NCBI RefSeq assembly: GCF_963662255.1
Contig: NC_085072.1
Span: 7,589,001-7,653,000 of the forward strand
Length of the DNA stretch: 64,000 nt
Origin: Cinclus cinclus
Lineage: Eukaryota; Chordata; Aves; Passeriformes; Cinclidae
Reading direction: 5' to 3'
Position 1 is the first letter of the stretch, and every line of letters begins with the position of its first letter. Positions 25,518-38,828 of the stretch are shown one piece after another. A program made the translations under genes and the position numbers. Below the pieces are notes generated by a model. It saw nothing but the letters and a program-made list of their open reading frames with translations, ran no database searches and had not been told where the DNA came from.

Positions 25518-26099
25518 CATTGTGACCCAAGGCAGGCTAACAATCTAATGATCCATTGTGACACCAGGGGTTGCAATAGGGCCAGGGATGAATTGTGAAA
25601 GCATGGGGCACAATAAAAACATGGAAATATGATGACACAATAGAGGGCAAGACTCAAATGATTCATTGCAACACCAAGTGGCCTAAAAGGGCATGGGATG
25701 CATTGTGACACCACAGAGGTTAAGAGAAGCAAGGAACCATTGTGACCCAATGCAGGCTAACAATCTAATGATCCCTTGTGACACCAGGGGGCCTAAAATG
25801 ACCAGGGATGGATTGTTACAGCACGGGGACCAAGAGAAGCAAGGATCTATTATGTCACCATGGAGGCCAAGAATCAAATGATTCATTGTGACATCAAGTG
25901 GCCTAAAAGGGCATGGGATGCATTGTGACACCACAGGGGTTAAGAGAAGCAAGGATCCATTGTGACCCAATGGAGGCTAATAATCCCAGGATCCCATTTG
26001 ACACCAGGGGGCGTAAAAGGGCCAGGGATGAATTGTGACAGCATGGGGCCCAATAGAAACAAGGAACCATTATGACACCATGGAGGCCAAGAATCAAAT

Positions 26100-26580
26100 G
26101 ATTCATTGTGACATCAAGTGGCCTAAAATGGCATGGAATGCATTGTGACACCACAGAGGTTAAGAGAAGCAAGGATCCATTGTTACTCAATGGAGGCTAA
26201 CAATCTAATAATCCATTGTGACACCAGGGGTTGCAATAGGGCCAGGGATGAATTGTGAAAGCATGGGGCCCAATTAAAACCTGGTACAAATATGCCACCA
26301 TGGAGGCCAAAAATCAAATGATTCATTGTGACATCAAGTGGCCTAAAATGGCGTGGAATGCATTGTGACACCACAGGGGCTAAGAGAAGCAAGGAACCAT
26401 GGTTACCCAATGGAGGCTAACAATCTAATGATCCATTGTGACACCAGGGTTTGCAATAGGGCCACGGATGAATTGTGAAAGCATGGGGCCCAATTAAAAC
26501 CTGGTACAATTATGCCACCATGGAGGCCAAAAATCAAATGATTCATTGGGACATCAAGTGGCCTCAAAGGGCATGGGATG
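26100..26580 (+). repeat. Two B/E mosaic monomers, duplicated 1760 bp downstream
   Basis: Matches 27860-28340 at exactly eight monomers. Private mark GATCCATTGTTACTCAATGG occurs only at these two places, with TGGTACAAATATGCC following. Confidence 0.83.
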
Positions 26581-27859
26581 CATTGTGACACCACAGGGGT
26601 TAAGAGAAGCAAGGAACCATTGTGACCCAAGGCAGGCTAACAATCTTAGAATCCCTTTTGACACCAGGGGGCACAAAAGGACCATGGATGAACTGTGACA
26701 GCATGGGGACCTATAGAAGCAAGGAACCATTATGACACCTTGAGGGGCAAGAATCAAATGGTTCATTGTATGACCAAGTGGCCTAAAAGGGCTTGGAATG
26801 CATTGTGACACCACAGAGGTTAAGAGAAGCAAGGAACCATTGTGACCCAAAGCAGGCTAACAATCTAATGATCCATTGTGACACCAGGGGTTGCAATAGG
26901 GCCAGAGATGAATTGTGAAAGCATGGGGCACAATAACAACATGGAAATATGATGACACAATAGAGGCCAAGACTCAAATGATTCATTGTAACACCAAGTG
27001 GCCTAAAAGGGCATGGGATGCATTGTGACACCACAGGGGTTAAGAGAAGCAAGGAACCATTGTGACCCAATGCAGGCTAACAATCTAATGATCCCTTGTG
27101 ACACCAGGTGGCCGAAAATGCCCAGGGATGGATTGTTACAGCACGGGGACCAATAGAAGCAAGGATCTATTATGTCACCATGGAGGCCAAGAATCAAATG
27201 ATTCATTGTGACATCAAGTGGCCTAAAAGGGCATGGGATGCATTGTGACACCACAGGGGTTAAGAGAAGCAAGGATCCATTGTGACCCAATGGAGGCTAA
27301 TAATCCCAGGATCCCATTTGACACCAGAGGGCGTAAAAGGGCCAGGGATGAATTGTGAAAGCATGGGGCACAATAAAAACATGGAAATATGATGACACAA
27401 TAGAGGGCAAGACTCAAATGATTCATTGTAACACCAAGTGGCCTAAAAGGGCATGGGATGCATTGTGACACCACAGGGGTTAAGAGAAGCAAGGAACCAT
27501 TGTGACCCAAGGCAGGCTAACAATCTTAGAATCCCTTTTGACACCAGGAGGCGCAAAAGGACCACGGATGAACTGTGACAGCATGGGGACCTATAGAAGC
27601 AAGGAACCATTATGACACCATGAAGGCCAAGAATCAAATGGTTCATTGTAAGACCAAGTGGCCTAAAAGGGCTTGGAATGCATTGTGACACCACAGAGGT
27701 TAAGAGAAGCAAGGAACCATTGTGACCCTATGCAGGCTAACAATCTAATGATCCCTTGTGACATCAGGGGGCCTAAAATGACCAGGGATGGATTGTTACA
27801 GCACGGGGACCAATAGAAGCAAGGATCTATTATGTCACCATGGAGGCCAAGAATCAAAT

Positions 27860-28340
27860 GATTCATTGTGACATCAAGTGGCCTAAAATGGCATGGAATG
27901 CATTGTGACACCACAGAGGTTAAGAGAAGCAAGGATCCATTGTTACTCAATGGAGGCTAACAATCTAATAATCCATTGTGACACCAGGGGTTGCAATAGG
28001 GCCAGGGATGAATTGTGAAAGCATGGGGCCCAATTAAAACCTGGTACAAATATGCCACCATGGAGGCCAAAAATCAAATGATTCATTGTGACATCAAGTG
28101 GCCTAAAATGGCGTGGAATGCATTGTGACACCACAGGGGCTAAGAGAAGCAAGGAACCATGGTTACCCAATGGAGGCTAACAATCTAATGATCCATTGTG
28201 ACACCAGGGTTTGCAATAGGGCCAAGGATGAATTGTGAAAGCATGGGGCCCAATTAAAACCTGGTACAATTATGCCACCATGGAGGCCAAAAATCAAATG
28301 ATTCATTGGGACATCAAGTGGCCTCAAAGGGCATGGGATG
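27860..28340 (+). repeat. Two B/E mosaic monomers, partner of 26100-26580
   Basis: Same private marks as the upstream copy. The flanks differ: a C monomer precedes here and a D monomer there, and D follows here while A follows there. Confidence 0.83.
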
Positions 28341-28377
28341 CATTGTGACACCACAGGGGTTAAGAGAAGCAAGGATC

Positions 28378-30798
28378 CATTGTGACCCAATGCAGGCTAA
28401 TAATCCCAGGATCCCATTTGACACCAGAGGGCGTAAAAGGGCCAGGGATGAATTGTGACAGCATGGGGCCCAATAGAAACAAGGAACCATTATGACACCA
28501 TGGAGGCCAAGAATCAAATGATTCATTGTGACATCAAGTGGCCTAAAATGGCGTGGAATGCATTGTGACACCACAGGGGCTAAGAGAAGCAAGGAACCAT
28601 GGTTACCCAATGGAGGCTAACAATCTAATGATCCATTGTGACGCCAGGGTTTACAATAGGGCCAAGGATGAATTGTGAAAGCATGGGGCCCAATTAAAAC
28701 CTGGTACAATTATGCCACCATGGAGGCCAAAAATCAAATGATTCATTGGGACATCAAGTGGCCTCAAAGGGCATGGGATGCATTGTGACACCACAGGGGT
28801 TAAGAGAAGCAAGGAACCATTGTGACCCAAGGCAGGCTAACAATCTTAGAATCCCTTTTGACACCAGGGGGCGCAAAAGGACCATGGATGAACTGTGACA
28901 GCATGGGGACCTATAGAAGCAGGGAACCATTATGACACCTTGAGGGGCAAGAATCAAATGGTTCATTGTATGACCAAGTGGCCTAAAAGGGCTTGGAATG
29001 CATTGTGACACCACAGAGGTTAAGAGAAGAAAGGAACCATTGTGACCCAATGCAGGCTAACAATCTAATGATCCATTGTGACACCAGGGGTTGCAATAGG
29101 GCCAGGGATGAATTGTGAAAGCATGGGGCACAATAACAACATGGAAATATGATGACACAATAGAGGCCAAGACTCAAATGATTCATTGTGACATCAAGTG
29201 GCCTAAAAGGGCATGGGATGCATTGTGACACCACAGGGGTTAAGAGAAGCAAGGAACCATTGTGACCCAATGCAGGCTAACAATCTAATGATCCCTTGTG
29301 ACATCAGGGGGCCTAAAATGGCCAGGGATGGATTGTTACAGCACGGGGACCAATTAAAACCTGGTACAATTATGCCACCATGGAGGCCAAATATCAAATG
29401 ATTCATTGTGATATCAAGTGTCCTAAAAGGGCATGGGATGCATTGTGACACCACAGGGGCTAAGAGAAGCAAGGAACCATTGTGACCCAATGCAGGCTAA
29501 CAATCTTAGAATCCCTTTTGACACCAGGGGGCGCAAAAGGACCACGGATGAACTGTGACAGCATGGGGACCTATAGAAGCAAGGAACCATTATGACACCA
29601 TGAAGGCCAAGAATCAAATGGTTCATTGTAAGACCAAGTGGCCTAAAAGGGCTTGGAATGCATTGTGACACCACAGAGGTTAAGAGAAGCAAGGAACCAT
29701 TGTTACCCAATGGAGGCTAACAATCTAATGATCCATTGTGACACCAGGGGTTGCAATACGGCCAGGCATGAATTGTGAAAGCATGGGGCACAATAAAATC
29801 ATGGAAATATTATGACACCATGGAGGCCAAGAATCAAATGATTCATTGTGACATCAAGTGGCCTAAAAGGGCATGGGATGCATTGTGACACCACAGGGGT
29901 TAAGAGAAGCAAGGAACCATTGTGACCCAAGGCAGGCTAACAATCTTAGAATCCCTTTTGACACCAGGGGGCGCAAAAGGACCACGGATGAACTGTGACA
30001 GCATGGGGCCCAATAGAAACAAGGAACTATTATGACACCATGGAGGCCAAGAATCAAATGATTCATTGTGACATCAAGTGGCCTAAAAGGGCATGGGATG
30101 CATTGTGACACCACAGAGGTTAAGAGAAGCAAGGAAGCATTGTTACCCAATGCAGGCTAACAACCTAATGGTCCCTTGTGACACCAATGGGCCTAAAAGT
30201 GCCAGGGATGAATTGTGAAAGCATGGGGCCCAATTAAAACCTGGTACAATTATGCCACCATGTAGGCCAAAAATCAAATGATTCATTGTGACATCAAGTG
30301 GCCTAAAAGGGCACGGGATGCATTGTGACACCACAGGGGTTAAGAGAAGCAAGGAACCATTGTGACCCAAGGCAGGCTAACAATCTTAGAATCCCTTTTG
30401 ACACCAGGGGGCGCAAAAGGACCACGGATGAACTGTGACAGCATGGGGACCTATAGAAGCAAGGAACCATTATGACACCATGAAGGCCAAGAATCAAATG
30501 GTTCATTGTAAGACCAAGTGGCCTAAAAGGGCTTGGAATGCATTGTGACACCACAGAGGTTAAGAGAAGCAAGGAACCATGGTCACCCAATGGAGGCTAA
30601 CAATCTAATGATACATTGTGACACCAGGGGTTGCAATAGGGCCAGGGATAAATTGTGAAAGCTTGGGGCCCAATTAAAACCTGGTACAATTATGCCACCA
30701 TGGAGGCCAAAAATCAAATGATTCATTGTGACATCAAGTGGCCTAAAAGGGCATGGGATGCATTGTGACACCACAGGAGGTTAAGAGAAGCAAGGAAC
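28378..30798 (+). repeat. 11-monomer segment, copy of 15183-17602
   Basis: Classes D B/E A B C/E A B A/D E A B/E, identical in order to 15183-17602. The last monomer carries one extra G in u6 (CACAGGAGGTTAAG near 30774-30784), making it 221 bp. Unlike 21121-23759, this copy keeps the E monomer (30138), so it derives from the 14.7-17.6 kb version or an ancestor of both. Confidence 0.85.
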
Positions 30799-32778
30799 CA
30801 TTGTGACCCAAGGCAGGCTAACAATCTTAGAATCCCTTTTGACACCAGGGGGCGCAAAAGGACCACGGATGAACTGTGACAGCATGGGGACCTATAGAAG
30901 CAAGGAACCATTATGACACCATGAAGGCCAAGAATCAAATGGTTCATTGTAAGACCAAGTGGCCTAAAAGGGCTTGGAATGCATTGTGACACCACAGAGG
31001 TTAAGAGAAGCAAGGAACCATTGTGACCCAATGCAGGCTAACAATCTAATGATCCCTTGTGACCCCACGGGGCCTAAAATGACCAGGGATGGATTGTTAC
31101 AGCACGGGGACCTATAGAAGCAAGGATCTATTATGTCACCATGGAGGCCAAGAATCAAATGATTCATTGTGACATCAAGTGGCCTAAAAGGGCATGGGAT
31201 GCATTGTGACACCACAGGGGTTAAGAGAAGCAAGGATCCATTGTGACCCAATGGAGGCTAATAATCCCAGGATCCCATTTGACACCAGGGGGCGTAAAAG
31301 GGCCAGGGATGAATTGTGACAGCATGGGGCCCAATAGAAACAAGGAACTATTATGACACCATGGAGGCCAAGAATCAAATGATTCATTGTGACATCAAGT
31401 GGCCTAAAATGGCATGGAATGCATTGTGACACCACAGATGTTAAGAGAAGAAAGGAAGCATTGTTACCCAATGCAGGCTAAAAACCTAATGGTCCCTTGT
31501 GACACCAATGGGCCTAAAAGGGCCAGGGATGAATTGTGAAAGCATGGGGCCCAATTAAAACCTGGTACAATTATGCCACCATGGAGGCCAAAAATGAAAT
31601 GATTCATTGTGACATCAAGTGGCCTAAAAGGGCATGGGATGCATTGTGACACCACAGGGGTTAAGAGAAGCAAGGAACCATTGTGACCCAAGGCAGGCTA
31701 ACAATCTTAGAATCCCTTTTGACACCAGGGGGCGCAAAAGGACCACGGATGAACTGTGACAGCATGGGGACCTATAGAAGCAAGGAACCATTATGACACC
31801 ATGAAGGCCAAGAATCAAATGGTTCATTGTAAGACCAAGTGGCCTAAAAGGGCTTGGAATGCATTGTGACACCACAGAGGTTAAGAGAAGCAAGGAACCA
31901 TGGTCACCCAATGGAGGCTAACAATCTAATGATCCCTTGTGACACCAGGGGTTGCAATAGGGCCAGGGATAAATTGTGAAAGCTTGGGGCCCAATTAAAA
32001 CCTGGTACAATTATGCCAGCATGGAGGCCAAAAATCAAATGATTCATTGTGACATCAAGTGGCCTAAAAGGGCATGGGATGCATTGTGACACCACCGGGG
32101 TTAAGAGAAGCAAGGAACCATTGTGACCCAAGGCAGGCTAATAATCTTAGAATCCCTTTTGACACCAGGGGGCGCAAAAGGACCACGGATGAATTGTGAC
32201 AGCATGGGGACCTATAGAAGCAAGGATCTATTATGACACCATGAGGGGCAAGAATCAAATGGTTCATTGTATGACCAAGTGGCCTAAAAGGGCTTGGAAT
32301 GCATTGTGACACCACAGAGGTTAAGAGAAGCAAGGAACCATTGTGACCCAAGGCAGGCTAACAATCTAATGATCCATTGTGACACCAGGGGTTGCAATAG
32401 GGCCAGGGATGAATTGTGAAAGCATGGGGCACAATAAAAACATGGAAATATTATGACACAATAGAGGCCATGACTGAAATGATTCATTGTAACACCAAGT
32501 GGCCTAAAAGGGCATGGGATGCATTGTGACACCACAGAGGTTAAGAGAAGCAAGGAACCATTGTGACCCAATGCAGGCTAACAATCTAATGATCCCTTGT
32601 GACACCAGGGGGCCTAAAATGTCCAGGGATGGATTGTTACTGCACGGGGACCAAGAGAAGCAAGGATCTATTATGTCACCATGGAGGCCAAGAATCAAAT
32701 GATTCATTGTGACATCAAGTGGCCTAAAAGGGCATGGGATGCATTGTGACACCACAGGGGTTAAGAGAAGCAAGGAAC

Positions 32779-34978
32779 CATTGTGACCCAAGGCAGGCTA
32801 ACAATCTTAGAATCCCTTTTGACACCAGGGGGCGAAAAAGGACCACGGATGAACTGTGACAGCATGGGGACCTATAGAAGCAAGGAACCATTATGACACC
32901 ATGAAGGCCAAGAATCAAATGGTTCATTGTAAGACCAAGTGGCCTAAAAGGGCTTGGAATGCATTGTGACACCACAGAGGTTAAGAGAAGCAAGGAACCA
33001 TGGTCACCCAATGGAGGCTAACAATCTAATGATCCCTTGTGACACCAGGGGTTGCAATAGGGCCAGGGATAAATTGTGAAAGCTTGGGGCCCAATTAAAA
33101 CCTGGTACAATTATGCCACCATGGAGGCCAAAAATCAAATGATTCATTGTGACATCAAGTGGCCTAAAAGGGCATGGGATGCATTGTGACACCACCGGGG
33201 TTAAGAGAAGCAAGGAACCATTGTGACCCAAGGCAGGCTAACAATCTTAGAATCCATTGTGACACCAGGGGGCGCAAAAGGACCACGGATGAACTGTGTC
33301 AGCATGGGGACCTATAGAAGCAAGAAACCATTATGACACCATGAGGGGCAAGAATCAAATGGTTCATTGTATGACCAAGTGGCCTAAAAGGGCTTGGAAT
33401 GCATTGTGACACCACAGAGGTTAAGGGAAGCAAGGAACCATTGTGACCCAATGCAGGCTAACAATCTAATGATCCATTGTGACACCAGGGGTTGCAATAG
33501 GGCCAGGGATGAATTGCGAAAGCATGGGGCACAATAAAAACATGGAAATATTATGACACAATAGAGGCCAAGACTCAAATGATTCATTGTAACACCAAGT
33601 GGCCTAAAAGGGCATGGGATGCATTGTTACACCACAGGGGCTAAGAGAAGCAAGGAACCATTGTGACCCAAGGCAGGCTAACAATCTTAGAATCCCTTTT
33701 GACACCAGGGGGAGCAAAAGGACCACGGATGAACTGTGACAGCATGGGGACCTATAGAAGCGAGGAACCATTATGACACCATGAAGGCCAAGAATCAAAT
33801 GGTTCATTGTAAGACCAAGTGGCCTAAAAGGACTTGGAATGCATTGTGACACCACAGAGGTTAAGAGAAGCAAGGAACCATTGTGACCCAATGCAGGCTA
33901 ACAATCTAATGATCCATTGTGACACCAGGGGTTGCAATAGGGCCAGGGATGAATTGTGAAAGCATGGTGCACAATAAAAACATGGAAATATTATGACACA
34001 ATAGAGGCCAAGACTAAAATGATTCATTGTAACACCAACTGGCCTAAAAGGGCATGGGATGCATTGCGAAAACACAGAGGCTAAGAGAAGCAAGGAACCA
34101 TTGTGACCCAATGCAGGCTAACAATCTAATGATCCCTTGTGACACCAGGGGGCCTAAAATGGCCAGGGATGGATTGTTACAGCACGGGGACCAAGAGAAG
34201 CAAGGAACCATTATGTCACCATGGAGGCCAAGAATCAAATGATTCATTGTGACATCAAGTGGCCTAAAAGGGCATGGGATGCATTGTGACGCCACAGGGG
34301 TTAAGAGAAGCAAGGATCCATTGTGACCCAATGGAGTCTAATAATCCCAGGATCTCATTTGACACCAGTGGTCGTAAAAGGGCCAGGGATGAATTGTGAC
34401 AGCATGGGGCCAAAAAAAAACATGGAAATATTATGACACAATAGAGGCCAAGACTCAAATGATTCATTGTAACACCAAGTGGCCTAAAAGGGCATGGGAT
34501 GCATTGTGACACTACAGGGGCTAAGAGAAGCAAGGAACCATTGTGACCCAATGCATGGTAACAATCTAATGATCCCTTGTGACACCAGGGGGCCTAAAAT
34601 GGCCAGGGATGGATTATTACAGCACGGGGACCAATAGAAGCTAGGATCTATTATGTCACCATGGAGGCCAAGAATCAAATGATTCATTGTGACATCAAGT
34701 GGCCTAAAAGGGCATGGGATGCATTGTGACACCACAGGGGTTAAGAGAAGCAAGGATCCATTGTGACCCAATGGAGGCTAATAATCCCAGGATGCCATTT
34801 GACACCAATGGTCCTAAAAGGAACAGCGATGAATTGTGAAATCATGGGGCCCAATTAAAACCTCGTACAATTATGCCACCATGTAGTCCAAAAATCAAAT
34901 GATTCATTGTGACATCAAGTGGCCTAAAATGGCATGGGATGCATTGTGACACCACAGGGGTTAAGAGAAGCAAGGAAG
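32779..34978 (+). repeat. 10-monomer segment duplicated from 23321-25517, copy 2
   Basis: Same order and rare marks as 23321-25517. Every monomer here is 220 bp, so the 1-base losses in the left copy arose there or were repaired here. From 34979 the copies part (class A here, class B at 25518). Confidence 0.86.
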
Positions 34979-36078
34979 CATTGTGACCCAAGGCCGGCTA
35001 ATAATCTTAGAATCCCTTTTGACACCAGGGGGCGCAAAAGGACAACGGATGAACTGTGACAGCATGGGGACCTATAGAAGCAAGGAACCATTATGACGCC
35101 ATGAGGGGCAAGAATCAAATGGTTCATTGTATGACCAAGTGGCCTAAAAGGGCTTGGAATGCATTGTGACACCACAGAGGTTAAGAGAAGCAAGGAACCA
35201 TTGTGACCCAATGCAGGTTAACAATCTAATGATCCCTTGTGACACCAGGGGGCCTAAAATGGCCTGAGATGGATTGTTACAGCACGGGGACCAATAAAAG
35301 CAAGGATCTATTATGTCACCATGGAGGCCAAGAATCAAATGATTCATTGTGACATCAAGTGGCCTAAAAGGGCATGGGATGCATTGTGACGCCACAGGGG
35401 TTAAGAGAAGCAAGGGACCATTGTGACCCAATGCAGGCTAACAATCTTAGAATCCCTTGTGACACCAGGGGGCCTAAAATGGCCAGGGATGGATTGTTAC
35501 AGCACGGGGACCAAGAGAAGCAAGGAACTATTATGACACCATGGAGGCCAAGAATCAAATGGTTGATTGTGACATCAAGTGGCCTAAAATGGCATGGAAT
35601 GCATTGTGACACCACAGAGGTCAAGAGAAGCAAGGATCCATTGTGACCCAATGGAGGCTAATAATCCCAGGATCCCATTTGACACCAGGGGGCGTAAAAG
35701 GGCCAGGGATGAATTGTGACAGCATGGGGTCCAATAGAAACAAGGAACCATTATGACACCATGGAGGCCAAGAATCAAATGATTCATTGTGACATCAAGT
35801 GGCCTAAAATGGCATGGAATGCATTGTGACACCACAAGGGCTAAGAGAAGCAAGGAACCATGGTTACCCAATGGAGGCTAACAATCTAATGATCCATTGT
35901 GACACCAGGGTTTGCAATAAGGCCAAGGATGAATTGTGAAAGCATGGGGCCCAATTAAAACCTGGTACAATTATGCCACAATGTAGGCCAAAATTCAAAT
36001 GATTCATTGGGACATCAAGTGGCCTAAAAGGGCATGGGATGCATTGTGACACCACAGAGGTTAAGAGAAGTAAGGAAC

Positions 36079-37178
36079 CATTGTGACCCAATGCAGGCTA
36101 ACAATCTAATGATCCATTGTGATACCAGGGGTTGCAATAGGGCCAGGGATGAATTGTGAAAGCATGGGGCACAATAAAAACATGGAAATATTATGACACA
36201 ATAGAGGCCAAGACTCAAATGATTCATTGTACCACCAAGTGGCCTAAAAAGGCATGGGATGCATTGTGACACCACAGAGGCTAAGAGAAGCAAGGAACCA
36301 TTGTGACCCAAGGCAGGCTAACAATCTAATGATCCCTTGTGACATCAGGGGGCCTAAAATGACCAGGGATGGATTGTTACAGCACGGGGACCAATAGAAG
36401 CAAGGATCTATTATGTCACCATGGAGGCCAAGAATCAAATGATTCATTGTGACATCAAGTGGCCTAAAAGGGCATGGGATGCATTGTGACACCACAGGGG
36501 TTAAGAGAAGCAAGGATCCATTGTGACCCAATGGAGGCTAATAATCCCAGGATCCCATTTGACACCAGGGGGCGTAAAAGGGCCAGGGATGAATTGTGAC
36601 AGCATGGGGCCCAATAGAAACAAGGAACCATTATGACACCATGGAGGCCAAGAATCAAATGATTCATTGTGACATCAAGGGGCCTAAAATGGCATGGAAT
36701 GCATTGTGACACCACAGAGGTTTAGAGAAGCAAGGAACCATTGTTACCCAATGGAGGCTAACAATCTAATGGTCCCTTGTGACACCAATGGGCCTTAAAG
36801 GGCCAGGGATGAATTGTGAAAGCATGGGGCCCAATTAAAACCTGGTACAATTATGCCACCATGGAGGCCAAATATCAAATGATTCATTGTGACATCAAGT
36901 GGCCTAAAAGGGCATGGGATGCATTGTGACACCACAGGGGCTAAGAGAAGCAAGGAACCATTGTGACCCAATGCAGGCTAACAATCTTAGAATCCCTTTT
37001 GACACCAGGGGGCGCAAAAGGACCACGGATGAACTGTGACAGCATGGGGACCTATAGAAGCAAGGGACCATTATGACACCATGAAGGCCAAGAATCAAAT
37101 GGTTCATTGTAAGACCAAGTGGCCTAAATGGGCTTGGAATGCATTGTGACACCACAGAGGTTAAGAGAAGCAAGGAAC
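36079..37178 (+). repeat. Five-monomer B-C-D-E-A segment also found at 52683 and 60382
   Basis: Shares CATTGTGATACCAGGGG and CATTGTACCACC in B, GACATCAGGGGGCC with AAAATGACC in C, and GAGGTTTAGAGAAGC between D and E with 52683-53782 and 60382-61481. This links region 4 to region 6 across 16.6 kb. Confidence 0.83.
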
Positions 37179-38278
37179 CATTGTGACCCAATGCAGGCTA
37201 ACAATCTAATGATCCATTGTGACACCAGGGGTTGCAATAGGACCAGGGATGAATTGTGAAAGCATGGGGCACAATAAAAACATGGAAATATTATGACACA
37301 ATAGAGGCCAAGACTCAAATGATTCATTGTAACACCAAGTGGCCTAAAAGGGGATGGGATTCATTGTGACACCACAGGGGCTAAGAGAAGCAAGGAACTA
37401 TTGTGACCCAATGCAGGCTAACAATCTAATGATCCCTTGTGACACCACGGGGCCGAAAATGGCCAGGGATGGATTGTTACAGCACGGGGACCAATAAAAG
37501 CAAGGATCTATTATGTCACCATGGAGGCCAAGAATCAAATGATTCATTGTGACATCAAGTGGCCTAAAAGGGCATGGGATGCATTGTGACACCACAGGGG
37601 TTAAGAGAAGCAAGGAACCATTGTGACCCAATGGAGGCTAATAATCCCAGGATCCCATTTGACACCAGGGGGCGTAAAAGGGCCAGGGATGAATTGTGAC
37701 AGCATGGGGTCCAATAGAAACAAGGAACCATTATGACACCATGGAGGCCAAATATCAAATGATTCATTGTGACATCAAGTGGCCTAAAATGGCATGGAAT
37801 GCATTGTGACACCACAGAGGTTAAGAGAAGCAAGGAACAATTGTTACCCAATGGAGGCTAACAATGTACTAGTCCCTTGTGACACCAGGGGGCCTAAAAG
37901 GGCCAGGGATGAATTGTGAAAGCATGGGGCCCAATAGAAACAAGGAACCATTATGACACCATGGAGGCCAAGAATCAAATGATTCATTGTGACATCAAGT
38001 GGCCTAAAATGGCATGGAATGCATTGTGACACCACAGAGGTCAGGAGATCCAAGGAACCATTTTTCCCCAATGGAGGCTAACAATCAAATGGTCCCTTGT
38101 GGTACCAATGGGCCTAAAAGGGCCAGGGATGAATTGTGAAAGCATGGGGCCCAATTAAAACCTGGTACAATTATGCCACCATGGAGGCCAAAAATGAAAT
38201 TATTCATTGTAAGACCAAGTGGCCTACAAGGGCATGGGATGCATTGTGACACCACAGCGGTTAAGAGAAGCAAGGAAC

Positions 38279-38388
38279 CATTGTGACCCAATGGAGGCTA
38301 ACAATCTAATGATCCATTGTGACACCAGTGGTTGCAATAGGGCCAGGGATGCATTGTGACACCTCAGCGGTTAAGAGAAGCAAGGATC
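38279..38388 (+). repeat. Half-length monomer 1 (110 bp: u1-u2-u6)
   Basis: The next monomer start is 110 bases on, not 220. The B-type u2 ends GGGCCAGGGATG and is followed at once by a u6 (CATTGTGACACCTCAGCGG). Subrepeats u3, u4 and u5 (37+36+37 = 110 bp) are missing exactly. The joint lies where u2 and u5 share a similar 3' end (GGGC..GGGATG). Confidence 0.92.
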
Positions 38389-38828
38389 CATTGTGACCCA
38401 ATGCAGGCTAACAATCTAATGATCCATTGTGACACCAGGGGTTGCAATAGGGCCAGGGATGAATTGTGAAAGCATGGGGCACAATAAAATCATGGAAATA
38501 TTATGACACAATAGAGGCCAAGACTCAAATGATTCATTGTAACACCAAGTGGCCTAAAAGGGCATGGGATGCATTGTGACACCAGAGGGGCTAAGAGAAG
38601 CAAGGAACCATTCTGACCCAATGCAGGCTAACAATCTAATGATCCCTTGTGACACCAGGGGGCCTAAAATGGCCTGAGATGGATTGTTACAGCACGGGGA
38701 ACAATAAAAGCAAGGATCTATTATGTCACCATGGTGGCCAAGAATCAAATGATTCATTGTGACATCAAGTGGCCTAAAATGGCATGGGATGCATTGTGAC
38801 ACCACAGTGGTTAAGAGAAGCAAGGATC

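Larger units (their letters stand above)
23979..38278 (+). repeat. Array region 4: mosaic of segments shared with both flanks
   Basis: Sixty-five monomers: B A B C D/B C D/E B C D B/E B/E A B C D/B A C B/E B/E D B/E A B C/E A B A/D E A B/E A C D E A B/E A B C A B/E A B A B C D/B C D/E A C C D B/E B C D E A B C D D E. Segments match region 3 (28378-30798), each other (23321-25517 and 32779-34978) and region 6 (36079-37178). The B/E mosaic class is frequent here and nearly absent to the right. Confidence 0.8.
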
